From NCBI GenBank assembly GCA_002338525.1, contig DDIM01000016.1:60113-124112 (forward strand): DNA of 64,000 nucleotides, read 5' to 3'. The DNA is from Micavibrio sp. UBA1850 (GTDB lineage: Bacteria; Pseudomonadota; Alphaproteobacteria; Micavibrionales; Micavibrionaceae). A program made the translations under genes and the position numbers. Numbering within the stretch: the stretch's first letter is position 1; each line of letters begins with the position of its first letter. Positions 17,636 to 26,476 of the stretch are shown here, piece after piece. The notes under the pieces were generated by a model. It saw only the letters and a list, made by a program, of their open reading frames with translations. It did no database searches and was not told the origin of the DNA.

Positions 17636-17942
17636 CGTTTCTAGAGCTCCTTAAGTTTGTAAAAATACAAATCTATCAAATTAAATTAAATTAAAACCAC
17701 ACAACTCTTATCACGGCAGTTGCAAAATGGAAATAAAAACTTGTTATTTATTACTCTTATCTACAGTTGAAGTCAAAGCGATATTGCTGTTTTTCCTCAT
17801 TAAAATCAAATCTGTAATTGTAAGAGTTGACAAACAGGGCCGGAATTTGCTTTATACAGGCAACTTATCGAGAATAAGACATGAACACGATTCATGTAAT
17901 AAAAATAATAAATCATATAAAACTAAAAGAGGTCGTAATAAC
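17636..17942. promoter_or_regulatory. Divergent intergenic region with a promoter
   Basis: The 307-nt spacer separates the minus-strand OmpA-type gene from the plus-strand DJ-1/PfpI-like gene. It contains three tandem AAATT units (about 17680-17695) and a candidate plus-strand promoter, TTGACA (17827-17832) then TTTATA (17851-17856), 18 bp apart. AGAGG (17928-17932) is the ribosome site of the downstream gene. An open frame running back to 17727 lacks a ribosome site and crosses the promoter, so I do not count it as coding. Confidence 0.5.
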
Positions 17943-18413
17943 ATGAGTGATACCCACAACATCGCAATTTTAATCGCTAACGGATTCAATGAAAAAGAAT
18001 TGGTCGAAATTCAGAAATCTTTAAGAGCGCAGGACATGGTACCAAAAATGGTTAGTTCTGAAAACGGCGTTGTAAACGGGTGGGCTGATAACACTTGGGG
18101 ATGTTTCTTTCCTGTTGATGTGTCAATTAACCAAGCGCTAGCGTCTGACTTCGACGGTCTTATTATTATGGGTGGTGACAAATCTATACAGCGTCTGGCT
18201 AAGACAGCACATACAAATCGTTTTGTAAGCAGTTTTCAACGCGTTGAAAAACCTGTTCTTGCATTAGATGAAGCATCGCAAATCATTGACACTGAGACGG
18301 GTTCGGTAACGCACCTTGATGTGTCAGAACAAGATTTGACAGAAACACTTACAACATTCATAAATGATGTGCAGGTCTCCGAGCCTGAAATGGAATTAAG
18401 CATCGCGGCTTAA
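17943..18413 (+). CDS. DJ-1/PfpI-fold protein lacking the nucleophile cysteine
   Basis: Protein of 156 residues resembling the DJ-1/PfpI (class I glutamine amidotransferase-like) superfamily. Seen: an initial strand and loop (IAILIANGFNEKELVEI), a middle GWADN segment, DGLIIMGGD (71-79) equivalent to the family's VIPGG loop, and a later strand KPVLALDEASQII (103-115). Active members have Ala-Ile-Cys-His-Gly at the nucleophile elbow; here it reads A-L-D-E-A (107-111), so the catalytic Cys is absent. It is probably not an amidase or protease of the usual kind. Start chosen by AGAGG ten bases upstream. Confidence 0.6.
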   Translation: MSDTHNIAILIANGFNEKELVEIQKSLRAQDMVPKMVSSENGVVNGWADNTWGCFFPVDVSINQALASDFDGLIIMGGDKSIQRLAKTAHTNRFVSSFQRVEKPVLALDEASQIIDTETGSVTHLDVSEQDLTETLTTFINDVQVSEPEMELSIAA

Positions 18414-18447
18414 TTTTTAACATTTAGTATTAAAGGCTTTACCGGCT

Positions 18448-19558
18448 ATGAATGCGGACATCGCAAAATTTGCAAATGATATCAAGGAGAACATGGATCT
18501 CCTAAGGAGGCATCTTTGACTGGGATGTCGCCGTACTCCGCCTAGAAGAGCTAAAGTCTTTATCTGAATCTCCCGATCTATGGAATGACGCCGAAAAGGC
18601 GCAAGGCTTGATGAAAGAGCTCAACACGCTTGAAGCCAAAATCAAGATGGTCAGAGAATTCGAGCAAGGCCTTGCCGATAATCTAGAAATGCTTGAGCTT
18701 GCAAATGAAGAAGATGATTCTGATCTTGTGCAAGAAACCATAAGCAACATCGAAAAACTTTACAAAGAGTCTCAAAAAATTCAAATCCTCAGCCTCCTAT
18801 CAGGTAAGGCTGATGGTAATGACGCTTATATCGAAGTGAACTCTGGAGCAGGGGGAACAGAGGCTTGCGACTGGGCGGGAATGCTTTTACGCATGTACAC
18901 GCGTTGGGCGGAAAGCCGTGGATTCAAAGTGTCTGTCATTGATCGCCACGATGGTGACGAGGCGGGGGTGAAATCCGCAACAATATTGGTGGAGGGCGAT
19001 ATGGCCTATGGATGGGCCAAAACAGAATCGGGTGTCCATCGCCTTGTTCGTGTTTCTCCCTTTGATTCAAATGCACGACGTCACACAAGCTTTGCCTCGG
19101 TGGCTGTCACACCTGCTATTGATGATTCTATTGAAATTGATATTGAAGACAAAGATCTAAAAGTTGATACCTATCGCGCTAGTGGCGCAGGGGGGCAGCA
19201 CGTAAACACGACCGATAGTGCTGTTCGTATTACCCACATTCCAACAGGCGTAGTTGTCGCGTGTCAGGCAGAACGTTCGCAACATAAAAACCGTGCAACA
19301 GCGATGAATATGTTGAAGGCGCGATTATATGAGGAAGAATTGCGCAAGCAAGAGGCCGAAAACAGCGAAGCCTATGAGGAAAAAACTGATATCGGATGGG
19401 GACATCAAATTCGTTCCTATGTTCTGCACCCCTATCAAATGGTTAAAGACTTGCGTACAGGTGTTGAAAACACACAGTCGCAAGCTGTGCTTGATGGTAA
19501 AATAGACGAATTCTTAGAAGCCGCATTGGCTGCAAAATTAGAAAAGCCTGAGAGCTAA
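18448..19558 (+). CDS. prfB: Peptide chain release factor 2, with programmed +1 frameshift
   Basis: RF2 reads UGA and UAA stop codons. The gene starts at ATG 18448, runs 23 codons to CTT and an in-frame TGA (18517-18519), then continues in the +1 frame from GAC (18518) to TAA at 19556. The joined protein has 369 residues, standard for RF2. Seen: DWDVAVLRLEEL right after the shift, GGTEACDWAGML, SGAGGQHVNTTDSAVRI (the GGQ peptidyl-hydrolysis loop) and SQHKNRATAM. The tripeptide region corresponding to SPF appears as VSPFDSNARRHTSF. Annotating only the open frame from 18608 would lose the N-terminal domain. Confidence 0.95.
18505..18520 (+). promoter_or_regulatory. prfB autoregulatory frameshift site
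   Basis: AGGAGG (18505-18510), three spacer bases, then CTT TGA C. This is the conserved prfB recoding signal: an internal Shine-Dalgarno three bases before the slippery CTT, followed by UGA in a poor (C) context. When RF2 is low the ribosome slips +1 and makes full-length protein. Confidence 0.95.
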
Positions 19559-19567
19559 CCTAACGAT

Positions 19568-19588
19568 TTTATTCGAATAAATTTTTTT
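19568..19588 (+). terminator. Weak AT-rich terminator after prfB
   Basis: TTTATTCGAATAAA (19568-19581) is a perfect palindrome that can form a 5-bp stem on a TCGA loop, followed by seven T residues. It lies 10 nt after the prfB stop. The low GC content of the stem makes efficiency doubtful. Confidence 0.4.
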
Positions 19589-19694
19589 GTTGCTAAGTTG
19601 TGACTTAGAAAGTACGTGATGTTGTGATCTTTGAGGTTCTGGTGTAGTTATGGACACTGACTTTAGTCTATTATAACGAATCAGGTTCTATTAT

Positions 19695-20717
19695 ATGAAT
19701 TTTTCAAAACACCTTTATTGGGTTCTTCCATTATCAATGGTAATTGCGACAACGGGAAGCATCAACGCGTCTTATGCTGGCTTTGATTTTAAAAACAAAA
19801 CGAAGCAAACGATCGCCGTTCCTGATCTTGAGCCAACACGAATTATTATCGATACGCCGGCGCGCAGAGCGCCTGTAAGATCGCCGTCTCAGCAAGAAAT
19901 CAATCGTAAAGCGCCCAATCCCAAAGCCGAGCTTAAGACATATAAGAATGGTGAACGTGTAGATGCGTTTAAGGTTTTACCTGTTATTGAGCCTGCCGCT
20001 GAAAAAATGCATCAGCCTTCGGCTAACGCGCCACTGCTTCCACTATCTGCGGTTACACAAAAAATTGTGATGAACGAAAACGTAGACACATGGAAGGCCG
20101 ATGCCGGCGAGCCGCTACGCGACGTCATTAGCCGTTGGAGCGAACGTGCAAATGTTGATCTTGTTTGGGCATTAGAAGACGAGCGCGTGATCGTTGAATC
20201 AGTTTCACATTTTGGTAAATTTGAAGGTGCCCTTGTTCATTTATTTGACGTGGGTATGGCAGGCACTGTTGAAGGGGAGCTGTCTTACGCTGAAGAAGGG
20301 GCCATGTTTGATGAAGGCTATGCGCCTGCTGCAAGCGTACCAGTGGCCAAGCCAATGCCGATCGTAGAGACACAAACACTTGCGGCTTCAACTAAAACCC
20401 AAACATCACCTGTATGTCCTTGTCCTACAAAAGATAACGCAAAACTAGAGGGGCAAAAATGGAAGGCTCAAAAGGGGCAAAGCTTAGGCGATATTCTCCT
20501 TGAATGGGAAAAAGCCGGGGATTATCAGCTTATATGGGACTATCCTATGGATGTTGCATTAAAACATGACTTCTTTGCCTATGGACGCGTAGAAGAGGCA
20601 ATTTCTATGCTACTAGAGCAATTCTATAACAAAAACAACAATATGCGCCCAGTTGGGGATATTTACCAAGATCCTCAATCAGGTTTAAAATATCTTCATA
20701 TCAAAGGTAGTATTTAG
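19695..20717 (+). CDS. Periplasmic protein with two TcpQ/PilL-like repeats
   Basis: Protein of 340 residues with an N-terminal signal peptide (hydrophobic 6-28, cleavage near NASYAG). Two similar blocks of about 55 residues lie near 134-190 and 255-311. Each reads roughly W-K-A-x-x-G-x-x-L-x-D-V/I-x-x-x-W, then a short L-V/I-W strand, then V-x-x-x-x-x-F-x-x-x-G and a helix ending in L-x-x-x-F. This is the pattern of TcpQ-type domains in secretion and pilus accessory proteins; the family call is by eye. A Pro/Ala-rich linker with a Cys-Pro-Cys-Pro element (near 243) joins the blocks. No pilus genes are nearby. Confidence 0.55.
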   Translation: MNFSKHLYWVLPLSMVIATTGSINASYAGFDFKNKTKQTIAVPDLEPTRIIIDTPARRAPVRSPSQQEINRKAPNPKAELKTYKNGERVDAFKVLPVIEPAAEKMHQPSANAPLLPLSAVTQKIVMNENVDTWKADAGEPLRDVISRWSERANVDLVWALEDERVIVESVSHFGKFEGALVHLFDVGMAGTVEGELSYAEEGAMFDEGYAPAASVPVAKPMPIVETQTLAASTKTQTSPVCPCPTKDNAKLEGQKWKAQKGQSLGDILLEWEKAGDYQLIWDYPMDVALKHDFFAYGRVEEAISMLLEQFYNKNNNMRPVGDIYQDPQSGLKYLHIKGSI

Positions 20718-20764
20718 TTAAGTTTATATAAAAAAAGGGCTCGTAACGGACGCGAGATAGATCA

Positions 20765-23173
20765 ATGAAAAATAAGACACACGCATTTTTAACACTTCCT
20801 CTTCTTGTTTCTGCCGTATCGCTAGGCGCCATGACAAGTGCATCGGCTTCTATGTATGAGGCAAAAACAAAATGGAGCATACAAAGCGAGCAGGATGCTG
20901 GGTATTGTTCAGCCTCACAAGGGTTTAATGACAAAGTCTATTTAACATTTGCCAAAAGAATTGATGGTGCGCTGTCTCTTGCGGTTGATTTTCAATCAAA
21001 TAAGTTTGCCGTGGGGACTAAATACGCATTCAAACTTCGATCAGGTAGTGTTTCGAGATCGTTCAAACTGTCTCCCTCCTCAAACAATGCAATGGTGTTT
21101 CCATTGGGAGACGACGAGCCGTTGGTAAACGCCCTTGTCGAAACCTCTGTCATCACATTAGAAGTGGATGGTAAGCCATATAACTTTACCTTGAGAAATC
21201 CAGCTGATTTAAAGCAAGATTTGTATAAATGTATTGCGGAAATGTCACCTGCCACGGGAACGCCTTCAAATCTTGTTGCCAAAAAAGGGCCAAGCGACCT
21301 TGATAAGCTTAAGGCTGAAAATCAACGCTTGAACGCGCTCCTGAAAGAACAGCGCCGCAAAGCAGACGCAAAGATGGCGTCTGTAACAGGTAATGCAAAA
21401 GCAGAAGAGACGCGCGAACAATTATTTGTTTTGGAAAAAGAAAACGAAAGATTGTCAAAAGAGCTTGAGAGCCTGTCAGCACTAAAAGGCAATATGTCAT
21501 TGATCAGCAACCTTCAAGCAGATTTAAAAGCCTCAAAAGCGGCGCAAGAGGCCGTACAAGCCCAGCTTGCACAGGCAAACTCTCAAATCTTGAAACTTGA
21601 AAGTGCACAAACAACAGCGCAACCAGAAGCAGCAGTCGATGTTCAAGCTTTAGAAATTGAACTTCAAGAAAAGCGTGATCAGGTTGCCGACCTTACGGCT
21701 CAACTCACTAAAGCCGAGCAGTCTCTTGCAAATGCCCAAAAGACAGCGGATGCACAAATGTCAGACTCTGAAAATAGCGATGCAAAAATGCAAGAGCTTA
21801 TGGAAAAAATGCAAACTCAGGACGCCGCGCTACAAAGCTCTACTGCGCGTGTGCAGGCCTTGTCACAAGAAGTGGCTACGTTGAAAGCAGCATTGGCAGA
21901 GGCACAAAACCAGCCTGTCCCAGTTGATGCGCAACCAGAAGTTGATACAAGCAAAATCGACGAATTACAGGCGATGCTTGCAGATCAGGAAGCAGAAAAG
22001 GCAAGTCTAGAACAAACTGTTCTTGAGCTTAAAGGTCAGCTGTCTGAAAAAACTGATGATACACAAATGTTAGCGGCACAATCACAAGAATATGACGCGT
22101 TAGAGCGTCGCTACAAATCAGCGCTTGTCGATTTAGAGGCGATAAAATCACAAAATATCGCCCTTAGTGATCAAGTGTCAATTTTGGAAAACAACGTTGT
22201 TGAGTTGAAAACAACAAATAAGAATATGGAGCTTTCTCCTGACGCGAGTTGGGGTTTAGAAAAAGCCACACGCCGCTATCAAGAAGCACAACGTGAAATA
22301 GTAAGTCTTGGGCGGATAATCGAACAAAAAGATCAGCAATGCGATATGCAGAAAAAAGAGATCGAAACATTATTGTTTGATCCTGAAATCGCAAACTCCG
22401 AACAACGTGCCGAGTTGGCACGCTTAGAAGCAGAGCTTTACGAAAAAGATCAGCTGATTGCAAATCTTGAAAATCAAATCAGCCAGCAAAATGTGTCAAC
22501 GTCACCTCGCGTGGATGCAAAACCAGAAAATGAGCCACAAGGCAACTTTGTGCCAATAAAAAAACAAGCACAAAATGATGCACAAACAAGTGTTCAAGCC
22601 CCACAACCGACTGAGTTCGAAGTCATTGAAGCCCCTGAAGTTGTGAAACAGGATGCTCCGCAAAGTGTGACGGCACAGGCCACGGCACCGCGCCAAGACA
22701 TTATTGAAGCGGTTCCTCTTTCTGAACCGGCACAAATGGAGGCTGCGAAAACACAAGCCCCTAAGGCGAGTTTACTAAGCGTTGTAATGAAGGCCGTCAA
22801 ACCATCAGGTGATGTTAGCGAACAAGAAAAAGCCGGCATGAAGATTTTACGTTGGAAACGCGGAGAGCTTCACGGAACGGCAATAGAAAAACCTTTGGCT
22901 GGACAAGTGCTAGGGCAGGCAGTGAATGATTATATCGATCGTGCACAATCTAAATGTACGGGAGATTTTGCTGCAATCCCATCTTTGCAAGGAGATGAAA
23001 AACAAACATACGAAATTGCATGTGTTAAACCGAACGGCAAAGGATCATCTGCATCACTTCTTTTCTTAAAAGATATGGGTAACATGATTACAATTGCTCA
23101 CGAAGGCCGAACAGAACTTATGGAGCAAGCCATCATTGCGCGTGATGAAATTAGTAAAACTGTAAACAACTAG
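20765..23173 (+). CDS. Large secreted or periplasmic coiled-coil protein
   Basis: Protein of 802 residues, unrecognised. A signal peptide (about 1-28, ending SASASM) is followed by a globular domain (about 30-160) with cysteines near residues 39 and 158. A long coiled coil (about 175-610) carries Leu/Ala heptads and Gln/Glu/Lys-rich stretches, then comes a Pro/Gln/Ala-rich linker (about 610-690) and a C-terminal domain (about 690-802) with two cysteines (CTGDF and IACVKP). It follows the TcpQ-like gene by 47 nt on the same strand, suggesting one operon. Shape and position suggest an envelope-spanning scaffold, which is inference only. Confidence 0.6.
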   Translation: MKNKTHAFLTLPLLVSAVSLGAMTSASASMYEAKTKWSIQSEQDAGYCSASQGFNDKVYLTFAKRIDGALSLAVDFQSNKFAVGTKYAFKLRSGSVSRSFKLSPSSNNAMVFPLGDDEPLVNALVETSVITLEVDGKPYNFTLRNPADLKQDLYKCIAEMSPATGTPSNLVAKKGPSDLDKLKAENQRLNALLKEQRRKADAKMASVTGNAKAEETREQLFVLEKENERLSKELESLSALKGNMSLISNLQADLKASKAAQEAVQAQLAQANSQILKLESAQTTAQPEAAVDVQALEIELQEKRDQVADLTAQLTKAEQSLANAQKTADAQMSDSENSDAKMQELMEKMQTQDAALQSSTARVQALSQEVATLKAALAEAQNQPVPVDAQPEVDTSKIDELQAMLADQEAEKASLEQTVLELKGQLSEKTDDTQMLAAQSQEYDALERRYKSALVDLEAIKSQNIALSDQVSILENNVVELKTTNKNMELSPDASWGLEKATRRYQEAQREIVSLGRIIEQKDQQCDMQKKEIETLLFDPEIANSEQRAELARLEAELYEKDQLIANLENQISQQNVSTSPRVDAKPENEPQGNFVPIKKQAQNDAQTSVQAPQPTEFEVIEAPEVVKQDAPQSVTAQATAPRQDIIEAVPLSEPAQMEAAKTQAPKASLLSVVMKAVKPSGDVSEQEKAGMKILRWKRGELHGTAIEKPLAGQVLGQAVNDYIDRAQSKCTGDFAAIPSLQGDEKQTYEIACVKPNGKGSSASLLFLKDMGNMITIAHEGRTELMEQAIIARDEISKTVNN

Positions 23174-23222
23174 ATCGTTTTTTCAAAACGACTTTGATTG
23201 TTGCTATAACCGCACTATAAAT

Positions 23223-23258
23223 ATCTCCATAGTCAATTTGATCTGTGGAGATTTTTTT
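23223..23258 (+). terminator. Terminator-like hairpin containing the AsmA gene ribosome site
   Basis: ATCTCCATAG (23223-23232) pairs with CTGTGGAGAT (23243-23252) with one G-T pair, and TCAA/TTGA can extend into the loop; a run of seven T residues (23252-23258) follows and directly abuts the ATG at 23259. The 3' arm contains GGAG (23247-23250), the only Shine-Dalgarno for the AsmA gene. It can act as terminator of the upstream gene and can hide the ribosome site. Confidence 0.75.
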
Positions 23259-26234
23259 ATGAAGAGCAAGCTGCTTTCTATTGTATTTTTTATCATTGTT
23301 TTAATTGGGGTCGGTGCGCTTATTGTTCCAAGCTTCTTAGATTTGAACAAATACAAAGGAAAAGTGGTAACTGCCGTAAAAGACAAGACGGGCTATGACA
23401 TTACATTAGACGGGGACATCAGCGCCGGACTACTGCCTCTTCCTCATGTAAGCCTTGAAAAAGTAAGTGTCACCAACCGAGGAAGCTCTCTTGCAACGCT
23501 TGAATCATTGAGTGTTTCAGTAGAGCTATTGCCTCTATTTTCCAAAAATATCAAAATCGATGATGTGACACTGGTTGAGCCTGTGATTAATGCAGCCATT
23601 GATAGCAACGGTAAAGGCAATTGGGAAAATGATATATTGATGGCCGAAGAGGATGTCGCGCCAGACGAAACCATGACGACTGAGAGTAGCACTTCTTTTG
23701 AAATCAAAGACTTTTCGATAGATGATTTAATCATTGAGAACGGAAAAATCACATATAGTGATGAACAAACAAATGCCAAGCACGTTGTTACAGATTTAAA
23801 TGTTAAAGCAGAAATTGAGGGCGCAAAAGGGCCTTACCAAGGCGCATTTACATTTAAATACAATGACAAAGACTACGACATTGAAGGTGTGGTTGAGACA
23901 ATTGCTGACATGAAGCAAATTCCCGTTAAGTTAGAAGCGGCATTAGATGGTGATGAGTTAACGGCTGAATTTCGAGGTATTATCAATGTCGATGAGAAAA
24001 GCGTGTCTGGGCGCTTTGATGTTGAAGGCGAAGATATCTCAGAATATGCTGGCGATCATGCCTCTGGTGAGTTTAACGCATCCGGAAATATCGCGTACGC
24101 ACAAAATATAATCAAGCTGGACGAATTTAAGGCGCAGCTTGCAGGTCTAGAGTTTGAAGGCGATATACAAGCGCAAGATACGCAGAAATTCGTATTGGAT
24201 ATTCGTGAAACAACAAAAAGTAAAGGTGAGGGGCTTATCGGTGCTGTTCTTTCTGGGGCGAGCATAAAATCTGACATCACAATGTTGGAAAAGGCCGTAA
24301 AGTTCTCTTCATTTGATATGAACCTGAAAGACACAACTCTTAAGGGAAGCGGGACATATAATTTCGATACTGGCCTTACATTATCTTTAAATGCAGGTAC
24401 GATTAATGCTGACGAATGGATGAAATTGGCAGGCATAGACACTGATATAGATGTCGGCGAAGATGATGGCCTTTTAGGCGGTGAATTGTCTGAAGATGAG
24501 GTCGAGGGTGTCGCAATTCCAATGAATATGGACCTTGATTTAAACATCGGAAAGTTTGTCTATGATGGTAAAACCTACCAAAATATCAAGGCAGATATGA
24601 AGGCCACTGCTGGAAACAGCCTGACTATCACCAACTTGTCTTTAAAAGCCCCTCATAACACAGACGTCGCCGTTAAGGGAAGTGTAGATGATACGAAAAA
24701 TATAAGGGGCATTGATCTCAAAACCTCTTTGAAAACTGATGATATGGACGCGCTTTTGAAGTCATACGGTGTATCGAAGGCAGGTTATAATAATAAAATT
24801 GGGGGTCTTGAACTGGATGCTGCGGCCACAGGGAATTTAAATTCACTAGGTTTTTCAGCTAAAGGGAAAAACAAAGGGCTAACACTAACAGTGTCAGGTC
24901 AGGCGCAAGACCCACTAGAACAGTTAAAACTTAAGGGCTTAAATATTCGTGTTCAACACGCCAATATGGTTAACGCAATACAAATTGTGCAACCAGATTT
25001 TTCGATGAATCGCGCATGGCAAAAGCCTTTGGATTTAACGATCGGGCTTGATATGTCAGGCGACGTTTTGACAATCAAATCTTTGAAAGGTAAGGCGGGG
25101 CCTGTGCCTATTGAGAGCGCGCAAATGAGCATTGATACAAGTGGTGATATTCCTGCACTAATGGGTAAACTGGCATTGGGTGCTCTTGTTTTACCTGAAG
25201 CGAGTACAAACGCCTCAGGCGCATCTGCCAATGCAGGTCGCAATAGCGCTAACAATGGTTCAAAATGGTCAACCGCGCCAATTGAATCCTCTTGGATGAA
25301 CAGTGCGAATGTAGATTTGGATATTTCAGCAAAACGCATCGAACAAAATAAGTGGGTACTGATTAGTCCATCACTTGCGTTTGATATGAAAAACGGAGCG
25401 CTAAATATCTCCAACCTAAGCGCATCGATGTTTAACGGTTCTATAAAAATGCAGGGGAAGATTGTGGCCGCCAATGGTGGAAAAGGTTTCTCAAGTATGA
25501 GCATGTCAGCAAATGCACAGACCCTAAGTGCACAATCGTTATATAGTGCCATCAAAGGCTCTAATTCGAACATGATCACAGGGTCAATCAAACGCGCTGA
25601 TCAAACGCTTTCTACAAGTGGAGCGTCTATGGCTGACCTTGTTAAAAACCTAAACGGGAATATGAATATTGATGGCGAGCGGATTGTTATTAATGGCGTT
25701 GATATTTCAAACTTCGCACGTGCTGCCAATGGTGATTTCAGAGGGCTTAACAGCCTGAATGACATCGTAAACAACGTCCTTTATTCTGGAAAAACTGAGT
25801 TTACAACGCTTGATGCAAGTTTTGATATCAAAAATGGTATTGTGAACATGAACCCCGTTGTACTCGATGGACCACAGGCTAAGTTCGATGTAACAGGTAA
25901 CGTGAATTTGCCATTATGGACAATCGATATCAAAAACATGGCAACCGTTAAGGGGCAGGGCGACGATGTGCCACCATTCGAAATGACATTTAGAGGATCC
26001 TTAGATAATCCTGTTAAGTCTGCGGGAGGTGACGCGCTCAGAAACCTAGTGAATCGTAAACTGAAAGACCTCATTAAGGATAGTGGTGTTGCAGATAAGC
26101 TTAACGAGAAGATTGGTATTGATATTTTCGGAGGCAATAAAGCTACAAATGATAATGAAGAAGGTCAAAATAAGCAGCCGACAGCCGAAGACGCGATCAG
26201 AGGGGCTATCGGTGGGTTGCTAAACGGCCTTTAA
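23259..26234 (+). CDS. AsmA-family envelope protein
   Basis: About 991 residues. One N-terminal membrane helix (about 3-22) anchors a long periplasmic beta-rich body. The AsmA N-terminus is clear: FLDLNKYKGKVVTAVKDKTGYDITLDGDISAGLLPLPHVSLEKVSV. The C-terminal AsmA part includes LNGNMNIDGERIVINGVDI and the closing DNPVKSAGGDALRN. AsmA/TamB-like proteins are linked to phospholipid transport to the outer membrane. ATG 23259 is preferred over the in-frame ATG 23238 because GGAG lies 8 nt upstream and the membrane helix then starts properly. The start directly abuts the T-tract of a hairpin. Confidence 0.9.
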   Translation: MKSKLLSIVFFIIVLIGVGALIVPSFLDLNKYKGKVVTAVKDKTGYDITLDGDISAGLLPLPHVSLEKVSVTNRGSSLATLESLSVSVELLPLFSKNIKIDDVTLVEPVINAAIDSNGKGNWENDILMAEEDVAPDETMTTESSTSFEIKDFSIDDLIIENGKITYSDEQTNAKHVVTDLNVKAEIEGAKGPYQGAFTFKYNDKDYDIEGVVETIADMKQIPVKLEAALDGDELTAEFRGIINVDEKSVSGRFDVEGEDISEYAGDHASGEFNASGNIAYAQNIIKLDEFKAQLAGLEFEGDIQAQDTQKFVLDIRETTKSKGEGLIGAVLSGASIKSDITMLEKAVKFSSFDMNLKDTTLKGSGTYNFDTGLTLSLNAGTINADEWMKLAGIDTDIDVGEDDGLLGGELSEDEVEGVAIPMNMDLDLNIGKFVYDGKTYQNIKADMKATAGNSLTITNLSLKAPHNTDVAVKGSVDDTKNIRGIDLKTSLKTDDMDALLKSYGVSKAGYNNKIGGLELDAAATGNLNSLGFSAKGKNKGLTLTVSGQAQDPLEQLKLKGLNIRVQHANMVNAIQIVQPDFSMNRAWQKPLDLTIGLDMSGDVLTIKSLKGKAGPVPIESAQMSIDTSGDIPALMGKLALGALVLPEASTNASGASANAGRNSANNGSKWSTAPIESSWMNSANVDLDISAKRIEQNKWVLISPSLAFDMKNGALNISNLSASMFNGSIKMQGKIVAANGGKGFSSMSMSANAQTLSAQSLYSAIKGSNSNMITGSIKRADQTLSTSGASMADLVKNLNGNMNIDGERIVINGVDISNFARAANGDFRGLNSLNDIVNNVLYSGKTEFTTLDASFDIKNGIVNMNPVVLDGPQAKFDVTGNVNLPLWTIDIKNMATVKGQGDDVPPFEMTFRGSLDNPVKSAGGDALRNLVNRKLKDLIKDSGVADKLNEKIGIDIFGGNKATNDNEEGQNKQPTAEDAIRGAIGGLLNGL

Positions 26235-26263
26235 AACAAAGTCCAAATCTTTAACTTATGTCT

Positions 26264-26476
26264 TTAATGTTTGACTTTAAAATATTCTAAGGCAAAGACA
26301 CGCAAGGCGCTCGAAAGATTGCCTTCGCGTGTTTCGTCTATTTGTGCGATTAACGCATTTAAAGATTGTCCTCGTGCTTTTGCAATGTCTCTGAGAGCAA
26401 TCCAAAAAGGTTCTTCCATGGTCACGCTTGTAGCGTGACCGTTCAAATTAACAGACCGTTTTTTGAGCTGTGTCAT
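26264..26476 (-). CDS. Ribbon-helix-helix domain protein
   Basis: Small protein of 70 residues with the RHH_4 pattern: KRSVNLNGHATSVTMEEPFWIALRDIAKARGQSLNALIAQID, a beta strand followed by two helices with G-x-S-L-N at the turn. Such proteins bind DNA as dimers, and in alphaproteobacteria this family often accompanies fumC. Its start shares one base with the fumC stop, so it is translationally coupled as the last gene of purK-fumC-rhh. The target is unknown. Confidence 0.82.
   Translation of the reverse strand: MTQLKKRSVNLNGHATSVTMEEPFWIALRDIAKARGQSLNALIAQIDETREGNLSSALRVFALEYFKVKH

Noticed and set aside
17727..17942. Upstream extension of the PfpI-like gene
   Set aside because: The stretch crosses a TTGACA promoter and has no ribosome site; the product does not resemble the family there.
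18608..19558. prfB as a truncated gene starting at 18608
   Set aside because: A conserved frameshift signal and a correct upstream frame from 18448 give a full-length RF2.
24056..25591. Long minus-strand frames inside the AsmA gene
   Set aside because: They are antisense to a well-supported gene, have low-complexity translations and no ribosome sites.
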